In this document: positions 13,551-26,284 of the stretch, piece after piece
How the letters are laid out: each line of letters starts with the position of its first letter
How positions within the stretch are numbered: the stretch's first letter is position 1
DNA from: Alnus glutinosa
Taxonomy: Eukaryota > Streptophyta > Magnoliopsida > Fagales > Betulaceae
Assembly (NCBI RefSeq): GCF_958979055.1
Contig: NC_084898.1
Span: forward strand, 19,611,124-19,675,123
Length of the DNA stretch: 64,000 nt
Reading direction: 5' to 3'
Made by a program: the position numbers and the translations under genes
Notes under the pieces: generated by a model
What the model saw: the letters and a program-made list of their open reading frames with translations, nothing else
Database searches by the model: none
Told to the model about the DNA's origin: nothing

Positions 13551-14837
13551 TTATAGTTTTTTAAATGTACCAGATTATGGTTGATTTATATATTTTTATA
13601 TTCGTACTTTAATACGATTCGAACTCGTCACACAACATAATCCCTACCACCAAAAAGAACATAGTTTTCCAAAAAACGCCTCCTACCGAGAAAAAAAAGA
13701 AAAAAAAAAAAAGGTGAATATAAAAATGAGTGTGTAAAAGCTTATGTGAGACACATGTGCGGACCAACAAGAATAATATTTCACGAAAAAGATGCTTACC
13801 AAAAGAAAAGAAGAGAAGGGGGAATACTTAAAGTTGATGCAAGCCACATGCACATGATCAATATCATGGAAATATGGAAGTGCTAAAGAGGGCCTGCCAC
13901 ATGGGGAATGCGATCTTTTTCATTACATTTGAAATGGAGAAGGACTATTTTATTACTAGATTTTATATTTAAATAACGTGACAACGTATGCAATATATAC
14001 ACCCCGTTAAACTACGCACACCAAAATATTGAAGAACAACAAACATTTTAGTTCTCGAAATCTCTTTTTTTTTTTTTTTGTTATGATTCATATTCCTATG
14101 CGAATTAGGACTCGTAGATGGTAATAGAATTAGAAAAATAATTGTTGTACACTATAACTCTTGTACAATTAATTTTAACAATTTTTTTAAAAAAAATTTA
14201 TCATTAAATCTGTTTTTCTATGTGTGAATCTTATATATTTAATGATTAATTTTAAAAAATTATTAAAATTATACAAAAAAAAAAATTATAAACTTATCAT
14301 ATCTCAAAATATTAAGTCCATCCTCCAAGCTTACATATAAAGACAAAGACAATTACTATTGCCAGTAAACCGCCAAAAGAGGTAGGCAGTGATTTGGGGA
14401 CCATAATTCTTACTAAATGAGGACCGTACCATTAACCCACACTTATATCACAATCACATCAACTTTTTTTTTTCCTCTAAAAACATTTGCCAAATACAAT
14501 AGATTGACTCGTATTTTGGTATGTTTGAAAACAAAAATAAAATAAGATTTTATTTCACTTTTTAAAAAATAAATAAGATTTTGTTTTACTTTTTTTTTAA
14601 TTTTATTTTAAAAATCTTTTTCAACTATATTTGTCTCGATATTCGAGTACTAAATTCTAGTTAAATTCAAATTTTAAAAAAATAAACACCCAGACGTGCC
14701 ATTTACTCCTCGCTTTCTTTGTCAATAACCAAGTAAAATGAACGAATTAGAATCATTTTCATTTTAAATTAAATGAATAATATCTATTGGATACAAATTT
14801 CTTACAAATTTGGTTGTAGAAGTTCTTACAAATATGG
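13551..14837. other. Intergenic region
   Basis: It is AT-rich with no supported gene. A smaller inverted pair around 14165-14280 (TTAATTTTAACAATTTTTT and its inverse) suggests another degraded hairpin element. Confidence 0.45.
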
Positions 14838-15140
14838 GGCTTGTTTGTCAAGCTCTTGTACATTACAGGATAGTGCTAGTCACTGTTTACATATTTTTTA
14901 TTTTATTTTTATATTTTTTAATAACAATTAACATCAAAACATTCTTATTTTTTTTACTTTTTATATCACAACAATAATTTTTTATTATTATTCAAATAAA
15001 AATATTCATTACAATACAAATTTTTTTTACTTTTTTATAAAAATTCTTTTTATTTTATATCACATCATCACTTTTTACTAATTTCAAAATTAACAACCCA
15101 CTACTCTGTTCTGTTCTGTTCTTTGCCAAACAAGCCCATG
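14838..15140. mobile_element. Small TIR element, about 300 bp
   Basis: Left end GGGCTTGTTTGTCAAG and right end CTTTGCCAAACAAGCCC are inverted copies, possibly flanked by ATG on both sides. The interior is very AT-rich with TTTTTATTT runs and no coding capacity. The ends resemble those of the element at 38388-38668. Confidence 0.6.
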
Positions 15141-16059
15141 ATTTCATATTAATGCTATTAAAAAATACATGAGAAACACTTGCTATTAAAATGTTACGAG
15201 TCTACAATCATATGGAAAGATATGTGATTTATCTAAAAAGAGTATTATTTCTTTTAAGATTCTAGTAATAGATAATAGTAAAAAATAAATAGATAGTATG
15301 TTATTCCTAAGTAGTTGTGTATTATCTTTATTAATAGTTCTTAGTAATAAAATAGCCATAAAATACATCTCTATAAAGTACATTTCTATATAACTCTATA
15401 TAAATTAATTGGGTTGATAAATAAAGTAAATAATATTTGACTCTTGAGTTAATTTAAGAGATAATTTTATATGATTAAAATCGATATTTGAGGCCAACAT
15501 ACGTGGATCAAGCTGAGTGCTCGTAACCTATAAATGATTTAAGACCCAAAAAGAGATAAGCCTTTAAAAAAAAAAAACATTTATTTGGGTTTGGTTAGTG
15601 GGTAGCCTAACTATTGAGTGATCGGACGGGGTGGATTTGATTTGAGTGGATGGGTGAAGCCCAAAGTCATGGATCGATATCAATACAAAAACTGCTTACC
15701 AACTGCCATGGGATGGGACGGTGTACACTCATAGCAATTAGCATCAGCATTCAATGTCAAGTCAACCACCACACCACAACCATCACCATCCATTACTCCT
15801 CTTGTCTCTCATTTATTTATTGCAGCCAGCCAACAACAAACCCCCTTTTTATTTTTTTATTTTTATTTTTGGAACTTAATAATTTGACAGTTGAATTAAA
15901 AGAGTCTGAATAGAGTCACATGTCACAGTAAATGGTTAGATTTGAACGTATAGATTTTAGATGAGATCTTTCATATTACTTGTCCAATCCGTCCTCTAAA
16001 AGCGGTATATGTCTTTTAATTTATTATTAAAAAAATTGTGAGAATTACCTGCTATTAAA
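15141..16059. other. Intergenic region
   Basis: I see no supported gene. A TCTGTTCTGTTCTGTTC short repeat lies just inside the right end of the preceding element. The ORF at 15650-15913 has no recognisable features. Confidence 0.4.
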
Positions 16060-16243
16060 AAAAAATACTATAAAAAAGATACATGTCTTTCATAAGTCAT
16101 TTCAAAATTGATGTGACTTTTAAAATTATCATTTGAACAAAATTCAATAATAATTTATCATATATTTAATAGTAATTTTAAAAGTCACACCAATTTTAGA
16201 AGGACTCTAGAAAGACATGAATCTTTTTTTAATATTACTCTTA
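16060..16243. mobile_element. Hairpin MITE related to the 16366-16546 element
   Basis: Arms at about 16062-16135 and 16165-16243 are inverted. Both carry CATGTCTTTC, AAATTGATGTGAC or its variant, and TTTTAAAATTA. The CAAAATTGATGTG core is shared with the two neighbouring stretches (16268-16356 and 16366-16546), so three related copies sit within 500 bp. Confidence 0.7.
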
Positions 16244-16365
16244 CAAAAACATGTACTCCTTCCGAGCAATACTATAAGAAAGACTCGTGTCCTCCTTCCA
16301 TCCTCCCAAAATTGATGTAACTTTTAAAATTATTATTAGATGTGTGATACAGATCAATTTCGGAA

Positions 16366-16546
16366 GAGTAATACTACACATCATCCTCTTATTCTCCTTT
16401 TGTTCTCCCAAAATTGATGTGGCTCTTAAAATCACCATTGAATTTTTGATATATCACTATTGGATTTTAATCCAATGGTGATTTTAAGAGCCACATCAAT
16501 TTTGAGAGGACAAAAGGAGGACAAGGGATGATGTATAGCATTACTC
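16366..16546. mobile_element. MULE-type hairpin MITE with 9-bp target-site duplication
   Basis: The element is 181 bp. It begins GAGTAATACTACACATCATC and ends with the inverted copy GATGATGTATAGCATTACTC, and the arms match for about 75 bp. It is flanked on both sides by ATTTCGGAA (16357-16365 and 16547-16555). A 9-bp duplication with long inverted arms is typical of Mutator-like MITEs. It is inserted at the edge of a partial related copy at 16268-16356. Confidence 0.88.
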
Positions 16547-16555
16547 ATTTCGGAA

Positions 16556-17268
16556 GGAGTTATGTTAAAAGACACATCACTTGTAGCATTTGGGTATGTG
16601 AAAAATTTCACACATTAGAGTTTATAACAAATTTGTGTTTATTTTAAAAAACACAGTCATGCATTTAATAAAATCTTACCTTGACCTTTAAAATTATAGT
16701 TCAGTCTTTTTAATTGTACATTTTTGAAAATGCACCATCTTTCAAGCTCTCAAATTACAATATTTTTAAAACACACTTCCAAACGATATATTTTCAGCAA
16801 TTTAATCTAAACGTTGCGCTTTCCAAAATCTGCTTTCCAAAATCTCATTCTGGACTGCTGCACCATCGCCAATCGTAGCATAAGAAAAACCAACACTACT
16901 ATAGTTATTTTTAGTGTTATGATCCCACTAAAAATGGTCCAAACTTTTCGTTTCAGTCCGGAAAACGATAGATATAGGTCTTCCCACTCCAACTGTCCAC
17001 AATATTGGACTAGATAACTAGATTGCAGAAATAGAATGACAATGAAGAAAAGAAGATAACAAATATATAAAGGACATGCATGAGCCAAGCATATAAATCG
17101 AAGAAATATTTCAAGCACGGGTTGAAACAACAGCAGCAGATTCCAAATATTAAATTAGGGTGTCTGAAATAATGGATCACATGACACTTTTTAGTTGCTA
17201 GATTCCGAACAAAATTTTTCAAGAAGATCTTCAACCAGCAGACTGATTAATTAAACTGGCTCTTCTCA
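16556..17268. other. Region downstream of the eL13 gene
   Basis: This region lies 3' of the - strand eL13 gene and should contain its 3'UTR near 17100-17268. The small overlapping ORFs on both strands at 16807-17234 have no recognisable features. Confidence 0.45.
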
Positions 17269-18954
<1,686 letters not shown>

Positions 18955-18958
18955 CTAC

Positions 18959-20366
18959 CTGCAATCCATAGGAAGCAAAAGACTTGTTTAAAACCATCAG
19001 GCATTAAGTGTACATGATCTATAACGCAAACGCAACTGCATAGAAAGCAAAATGGCTCCAACATCTTAATGAATACAGGACATCAATTTTAGAACACAGC
19101 TTTCAAATTGCAATGGACGGAAAGGACATTTTTAAGGTGGTGAATAGACTGAAAATTAAACCTTTTTTTTTTAGCAAATAACACCAAAATGCTTTCTCCA
19201 ACAATTAGTAAAGGGAAATGCCTCTCTTCCAAAATGCCTTAATTGTGCGTTTGACATTTAAATGACAAATAGGCTTCAGCAGGAATTTCAGTTGATGTAC
19301 ACAGCAGTTTTCAAGAGGGGGGAGTATTAATGAAAGGAGAAGTCCTCCATTGGGTCTCAAACCTCCAACCAGAATGGATTGAAGGCATCGTATTGGCAGC
19401 TGAATATGGTAGAAGCAGCAACATTCTTGGTTGGCCTTGATTGGAATAAGTGCAATGCAGAGGTTGATTTGGATGGATTTTGTATTCATGTAGGTTTTCA
19501 ATTATGGGTTGCTTCAAGTGAGCTGGTGAATGAATTTTAGAAGTTATTGATGCAAGATGTGACGGCTTCCGATTTCGGGTTGTTTTTGGTGAGGGTGGTG
19601 AGTACAAGCCAAACAACTAAAAATGTTTCGACATCATTTTTGAAGTATTAACCAAACAGTGAAAATTAGTTATTTTTTTAGAGAGAAAAAAAATTAGAAA
19701 ATTTATTACGCGAAAACATTAGGGATTTCCAGATATTGCTACGTTAGAAATTCATAAAGCTTCAATAAATATTAATGCGAAAGCTCATTTGTAGGTGACC
19801 GCATGACAATTCGAATCAACCACTCATTTTTTACTGCAAGGACTTATAGGAAAATTAAAAGAAGCATTTCTTTTAAATTGTCATTCACTGTGGTACAACG
19901 ATAAAATATTGACGGCCTACAACAATAATAGCAATCTACTCAACTATCCCAATTCTAATTTATTTTAATATCTAAATAGCTGAGCAGACAACTTCATTTT
20001 CAGGCACGAATAGACCTAGAAGCCATTATAGCACAGTTACACTAACCATTGCACAAATCAGTGTATTTTTATTATGTCAAAAGACAATGAGATCAAATTA
20101 GATCAAGAAGGTCTCTGTAACTTCAAATATGAAAATACATAACCAGTCCCATGGGTAACTTCAAGCGTGAAAATAAAAAGCAAACGTTCTGTATCTTGGA
20201 TTTTCCATGACCCAGAAACAAAAAGATTTCATAATTCAATATTGAAATTCCATTCTCTTCATCTTATCAGCTTTCTTGGCAAATAAACAGGCCAAAAATT
20301 TAGACGAACCAAAAAAGAAAAATCGCATCAAAATCCAAGGATGAATCAAATGACAAAAGAATTTAC
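18959..20366 (-). other. 5'UTR intron of the eL13 gene
   Basis: The interval runs from a donor (GTAAAT, read on the - strand at 20366-20361) to the acceptor CAG before 18958. It has no coding sequence I can defend. The ORFs at 19205-19616 on the - strand are chance frames. Leader introns are common in plant ribosomal protein genes. Confidence 0.7.
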
Positions 20367-20433
20367 CTGAGACTCGCTGACACCTCTGCAACGCGGCGAC
20401 GGAGGAGGCAATAGTCCTGGAGGATTTTTGAGG

Positions 20434-20442
20434 TTAGGGTTT
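20434..20442 (-). promoter_or_regulatory. Telo-box in the eL13 leader/promoter
   Basis: The - strand reads AAACCCTAA just upstream of, or at the start of, the leader exon. Telo-boxes near the start site are characteristic of plant ribosomal protein and translation genes. A second AAAACCCTA-like copy on the + strand lies at 20522-20531. Confidence 0.75.
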
Positions 20443-20513
20443 TAAAGGAGTCGCCACGCTCAGAGATATCCTAAATTGGGCGGCTCAGATTTCGATCAAC
20501 TATTGGACCAAAT

Positions 20514-20628
20514 TGGGCTTTAAAACCCTAGATTCAATTGCGGCCGATAATATGTTTTATGTGTACTAATGAAGCTGCCCGGAAGAAGACCTCGGCTCAG
20601 TGGTTCATGGGCCAAGTGACTTGGCCCA
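20514..20628. promoter_or_regulatory. Cluster of site II (TGGGCC/T) motifs
   Basis: TGGGCT lies at 20514-20519, TGGGCC at 20608-20613 and its complement GGCCCA at 20623-20628. Site II elements bind TCP factors and, with telo-boxes, mark ribosomal protein promoters. This fits expression of eL13 in growing tissue. The function here is inferred. Confidence 0.65.
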
Positions 20629-21800
20629 TAATCAACCTCTTGTCGTTTTAGGTTTCCACAAGTGAGCTCTTCTTCCGCTGCGATCATTTCATTCCAAAGG
20701 TTTATTCTTCATTGGAATAATCATTTCATTCAAATAATTTATTTTGCGTACCAAACGTATCCCAAAGAAGTATGTCTAGATAAATTTTTAAAAAATATAT
20801 GAAAAAAAAAGTACACATACATCATTCAAACTAACACTTAATTTACAATATCCCATCAAACTAAAGATTTAATCAATGTCCCTCCAAACAATAAAAAAAT
20901 TACAATTTCTTTCAATTGACAAAAATATCCTTAATAAAAAATCCAAAAGATTATTAAAAAAGAATTAATTTTTAAAATAACAAATTTAAAAATAAAGAAT
21001 TTTAATTTTTTTTTTAAAAAAAAAAAACTAGAAAAATAATGTTAAATTTTAAATTGAAAAAACTATAAAAAAATGTTTCCCGTCAGATTTGAAATATAAA
21101 TGATTTACGAAATTTAAAAATTGAAATCATTTTTTGAAACTAAAACAACTCTTTTAGTCAAACAAAAATATTTTCAATTTGACTATTATTTTCAGTTGCA
21201 CCAAATACCAAAAAAAAAAAAAATTTACTTGGATTTAGATGGTGTCACCTTACACTATTACAGGTCCATTAGCTACAAGGCAAATGACCTCCAACAAAAC
21301 GATAATATAAAAACAAAAGTGGAAATCTTAAGGTAATTAAAATTAATGCTCCGTTTATTTCGATGTAAAATGGTTTCCGTCGTAAAACATTTTGAGGGAA
21401 GTCATTTTTCAACAAAATATTTTTCACCGAAAACATTTTCCGGTGTTTGGCGCGTACGGAAAATCACAAATATTTTTTATATTTTCAATCAATCATATTA
21501 ATTTATAAAATCAATTTTTATTCACAACATAAAAATATTAATGTAAAATAATATAAAAATTAAAAAAAAAAAAAAATACCTTCTATCAGGATGGGCGGTA
21601 AAACCCTCCTTTTACAGTATCCAATTATAAGAAGACAACGCATCAAAACTCACAAAATGCAATAAAAATGAAATCACCTGATTCTTTTTTAAACAAATTA
21701 AAAACTCACATGATTTAAGCGTTGCCCTGCCAACCTTTGAAACAAGCCACCTACAGCTGCCTCCTCCACCGAACGTCACCACCAAACCGCCTCGCCAGCC
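20629..21800. other. Intergenic region with TIR-element remnants
   Basis: A half-end of the 9849-type element lies at about 20690-20765. At 21355-21580 a left end of the GTTTGTTTCGACGTAAAA family is visible (CTCCGTTTATTTCGATGTAA). I see no gene. Confidence 0.45.
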
Positions 21801-21804
21801 TAAG

Positions 21805-22072
21805 TGGAGCACCGGCACTTTGAGCTGTTCAAGCAGAGGTACGACAAGTCGTACGGGTCGCAGGAGGAGCACAAGCTCATGTTCGCGGTGTTCAGGGCGA
21901 ACCTGCGACGAGCGCATAGGCACTAGAAGATGGACCCGTCGGCGACCCTCGGCGTGACCCAGTTCTTGGACCTTACCCGATCTTGCTGACCGAAGATCTT
22001 TCGGCCGATTTTGATTGGAGAGATCATGAAGTTGTTTCCGCCATAAAAAATCAGGTACCCATTTCTAAAATA

Positions 22073-22104
<32 letters not shown>

Positions 22105-22413
22105 GAAAGAAAGAAAGAAAAATGGTTTTATTTTATTTATTTTTTTTTTTTTGTGAACTACTTTTGGTGTGGAAATGTTTGGATTTGATTTGTTTTTAAA
22201 TTTATATTGGAAGTTGGTTTTGGTGGTTAATTTGTGGGGTAATATGTGTATTGACATTGATTGTGAATGAATTAATGGTTGTTTTGTTTGTAGGGTTCGT
22301 GTAGATCATGTTGGAGTTTCAGTACAACTAGGGCCTTAGAAGGTGCTAACTTCCTTGCCATCGGGAAGCTTGTTAGTCTTAGCGAGCAACAGCTTGTGGA
22401 TTATGATCATGAG
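21805..22413 (+). pseudogene. Fragment of an RD19-type papain-like cysteine protease
   Basis: Exon 21805-22054 encodes HFELFKQRYDKSYGSQEEHK and ANLRRAHRH, then a stop where the family has Gln, then KMDPSATLGVTQFLDLTRS. This is the inhibitor-type propeptide (ERFNIN-like). A stretch of the propeptide is missing, and the mature start follows as LSADFDWRDHEVVSAIKNQ. After a GT...AG intron, exon 22294-22413 encodes [10 protein letters not shown] and [17 protein letters not shown]. The catalytic Cys before Trp is present, but a Gly is replaced by Arg and a conserved Cys near the end by Tyr. The catalytic His and Asn exons are absent. It is a broken partial gene that kept its introns. The first exon is far more GC-rich than its flanks. 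Confidence 0.88.
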
Positions 22414-23341
22414 GTTTGATTATTTTGCTCTCCCTGTCTCTCTCTGTTCTTGCTGTTCCTGCAATATGCTTAATGTAGAAGTTGATGTTGGTTGATTTGT
22501 GTTCATTTCTCAAACCCACATAAATGTGCATTTGGGTATTTTTGGTGTGAATATCTAACTGCTATGTAATTGACAAGTGGTTTCGTAGATCTTGGTGTTA
22601 CTCGCTTCGAAAATTGTGAGAAAAATTTGACATGGAAAGTAGTTTATTTGCACTACTGAATCTACTTTTATCTCAACTGGACTTGTTGGATTACTGGTGC
22701 TGAGGTACAATGATGTATTTGGGAGTGATGAATTGGAAACTATTTAATTTTTTATGTTATGTTTCATGGTTTATTTATTTATTTTTAATTTTTTTATATC
22801 ATTATTCAATTTTCAGGTGTAGCTCTTGTTGTGTCTTGTTATTTTTAAGAATTGTCTACTAAACATATGAATAAAGGTCATTCTTTACTTCTTTGCATTA
22901 TAGAGCAAGAAAAGATAGGCGAGAAAGAGGGGACGGGGGGGTAGGGTGGGGGGACAAAGCAAGGCAAATGTTTAGTATTGTGCTGGTCTTTATGTGTGTG
23001 TGTGTATTTATATGAGGTTGGTTGGTATTGTCCTTATTTTGGGAATTTATTAGGACTAAACCATTTGCTCTACATATTGAGCCATGCTAATTTTCTTATG
23101 GGAGATTAATAACTTTCTTTTGACAATGTTGCTTGATGGGTACCCTTTGGTTGGGCGAGATTCAGAGTTTAAATACTGCACTTATTTTGAACAAAGAGTC
23201 CCATTTTTTTCTTCACCAAAAAGAAAAAAGTATTGCAACTTTTAGATTAATGAGAATATAGTGAATTGCTTTAAGTTAATGTTGTTTTGCATTTACCTTG
23301 CTTGCATTGAACTGAGTCATTGTATGTGCTATCTGTTGTAG

Positions 23342-23892
23342 GATCCTGAGTATTATGTTCTTAAAGAAGATACCTCCCCATGCATTTTTGGTTCTATTGA
23401 GAAATAAAGATGGTCCTATATATGCATGTGCAAAACAATTGATTGAGAGGCTGATTTATGGTTAGCTATCTTTTCCATTGGCCAGGCTGCTTATGATCAG
23501 TACTTGTAATGTATATTCTGACTTCTTGTCTTATTAATTACAGCTGAGGGTGCAGATAGAGAATGGTCTCAAGTTCACAATTGTGAGACCCTTTAACTGG
23601 GTTGGACCCATAATGGATTTAATACCCAGCATTGACGGTCCAACTGAGGGTGTTCCAAGTTCTAGCATGCTTTAGTAATGTATGATCAGTTTTTGTCATA
23701 TCTTTAGTGAATTTCGAGATTTTAGATTTCTGTTTTTCTCTTTTGTTTTGTATTTTTGTCGTAATCAGTCCTTTCTTCTTCATGTTACAGAATCTCCTGC
23801 GGCATGAGCCACTCAAGCTTATGGATGGGGGTGAATCCCAGAGAACTTTTGTTTATATAAAGGATGCAATTGAAGCTGTTTTGTTGATGATT
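23342..23892 (+). pseudogene. AXS: Exons of a UDP-apiose/UDP-xylose synthase
   Basis: Three exon pieces with GT/AG ends are visible: 23342-23460 (DPEYYVLKEDTSPCIFGSIEK, then a stop and a 2-nt insertion), 23544-23679 (FTIVRPFNWVGPIMDLIPS with frame slips on either side) and 23791-23892 (EPLKLMDGGESQRTFVYIKD, intact). They match the C-terminal half of AXS, the short-chain dehydrogenase-type enzyme that makes UDP-apiose and UDP-xylose for cell-wall pectin. The N-terminal Rossmann part and the last exons are absent. It is nonfunctional. Kept introns rule out an mRNA copy. Confidence 0.88.
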
Positions 23893-24730
23893 GTGAGTTC
23901 CGATATACTCCCTTTCATTTTAAATTAATGTTTGGCATTGTGAGGGAATTTAATGGATTATGAATACCAGGTTGGGACCCCAAGACTTCGCTTTGAGACT
24001 TGCTTGAATCGACACTGACCTATCAACATAGGACATACGTTGAGGCTATTAAGTAGGCCATTGCAAAACTGACTGCCAACTAAAGCCAAAGGGGATTCTT
24101 GCTTATGTTGCTGCTGTTTAGTGATTCTTTCTAAAGAAGACGTATAATATATGTTGCAACTGGTTGTGGTGAAGACAAAAAATGGCAAATGGAATGATTT
24201 CATTTCAAAAATGGCTGAAGCCATCATAGCCTTGTAACTTCAAAAATTTATTTCTAATATATGATTCAAGTCTCAATTCAGCTTCTATGCCAATGAATTG
24301 TAAAAAGAAAAACTATATAATGTGTATAGAAATTGAAGTAAACAAATTATCTAGTAGGCAAACACAAAAAGAAATAATCACAGCAACTTCAAAGAGTTCC
24401 ATAGTCGTTCATCCTATCTACACCAGTATTAATTGTACCTGATGAAGATATAGGATCTTAAGACATGACAGATATCGTTGTAGAGGGATACACTATAGTT
24501 GGCAAGGAGCACTATAAATTATTTACAAATAAACAAAACTTAAGTAATAGATATCTTTACTATTAATCAAATAATCACATATTACCTTGGTAGAGAATAT
24601 GTTGTAATGAAAATTTACCTTTATTAAACTTTGTTGGTCTATCAACCCCAAGTTATCCAGTCTCAAATTTGTGTTGACAATATCCCTATTGAAAAGTAGC
24701 ATTTTGAAAAAATATTAAGTCAAAATACAT
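23893..24730. other. Intergenic region after the AXS fragment
   Basis: I see no gene. The - strand ORF at 23958-24227 has no recognised features. Confidence 0.4.
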
Positions 24731-24733
24731 TTA

Positions 24734-26100
24734 TGCCTCGTTTGGTTTGCGGATTAGACCCATGGAAAGGAATAACTATTCCTACTGAATAGCTATTCCT
24801 TTATTTGGTTATATATTATTTAAGGGAATAGTTATTCCCACGGAATAGTTATTCCCTTACAAAGAGGAATATGTATTCCACTCAAAAAGGAGTGGAATAC
24901 CTATTCCTTTCCTGTGGGAATAAATAAAATTTGTCTTTTGCCCAAAAACCCTAACCCTCTCAACACCCAAGTCTCTTATCGCTCTCTCTCTCTGTTTCTC
25001 AACTCATGGTGTATTTGGATACGAAATTTTGAAAATAAAATATAATTCTGATTCTACTTTTTTCAAAAATAAATCATATTTTATTCAACTTTTTCAAAAA
25101 CAAATCATATTTTATTCAACTTTTTATAAACAAATCATATTTTATTCAATTTTTTTTTTTAAAAAAAGTCAAATCTCAAAATTCGCAAACAGAATAAGAA
25201 TTTAATTCTGATTTCAAAAATTCATTACTCAAATGCACCATCAGTATCTCTCTCCATCTCTGCAATTATATTCTCATCCCCCTCTCTATGTTTCTCAACC
25301 CAACTTAATTTGTTGTGGGTTAATCTTTTTTTTTTTTTTTTTTTTTTCCTATGATTTAGCCTACAGAATGCACTTAGACGTAGCAAAACGAGTACCTCTT
25401 AATATCGGGAAGACTCCAATTGCCTGGCAGAGGTTTGAGAAAAACTTTGTAAACAAAGAACGAATGTTTGTTGCTGAAAAACAAATAAAAAATAATAAAA
25501 TAAAAAAGGGTTTTGCTGATGATTTATTTTTTTATGATGATTATGTCTTTTTTTTTTTTTTTTTTTTTCTTATAAATCATTTTACTTTGTAAGCAAAGAA
25601 TGAATGTTTGTTGCTGGAAAACAAATAAAAAAAAATAAAATAAAAAAGGCTTTGCAGATGATCTATTTTTTTTCTTTTTATTTTTTTATGATGGTGATAT
25701 GATGATTATATGTGTGTGTGTGTGTGTGTTTTTTTTTCCTTACAAATCATTTTGTAGCGTAATTGTATATGAAAAAAAAAAAAAAAAAAAAAAAGCCATG
25801 AACTCTATGAAATTAAAAAAAAAAATAAATAAAAAATAAAATAAAAAAGGTCATAGTATGATTGTTTATGTTTCTAAAATAAAGAAAAAAAATGTCCTTA
25901 AGAATATAAATTATATTTTTATTATAAGAGTGTTTTAGGAAATTTGATTATAATATGATTCCATTCACCAATGTATTGCACTGTACCAAACAAAAGAATA
26001 CATATGCAATGTTCTATTCCACCGTTACAACCAAACAAAAGAATAGGAATAGTTATTCCTTTTCCTAATGGAATAGACATTCCGCAAACCAAACGAGGCC
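24734..26100. mobile_element. PIF/Harbinger-like nonautonomous element, 1.37 kb
   Basis: The ends TGCCTCGTTTGGTTTGCGGA and TCCGCAAACCAAACGAGGCC are inverted repeats, flanked by TTA on both sides (24731-24733 and 26101-26103). This three-base duplication is typical of PIF/Harbinger. Subterminal GGAATAGTTATTCC-type palindromes occur at both ends. The interior has no transposase. It holds simple repeats, including a tandem pair of about 140 bp (near 25441 and 25580, sharing GAATGTTTGTTGCTG). The ORF at 25233-25592 is not a credible gene. A partial relative lies at 44505-44700. Confidence 0.85.
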
Positions 26101-26221
26101 TTACTGTAAAGTATTGCAAATAAAAAAAAAAATTATAAGAATACCTTGCTTGCTTATGTGACGGACAATTACTTCTCATATGCCATGTTTTTTTCGCAAT
26201 GCTACAAGTCCTTGTGGAGGC

Positions 26222-26227
26222 TTTTTT

Positions 26228-26284
<57 letters not shown>
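26222..26284. repeat. Poly(T) tract of about 60 bases
   Basis: An almost uninterrupted T run lies at the 3' end of the FRS pseudogene and reads as poly-Lys in its frame. It may be a slippage-prone site and could be mis-sized in the assembly. Confidence 0.85.

Noticed and set aside
25233-25592. A 119-aa + strand ORF
   Set aside because: It lies within the Harbinger-like element and consists largely of T- and A-run translations.
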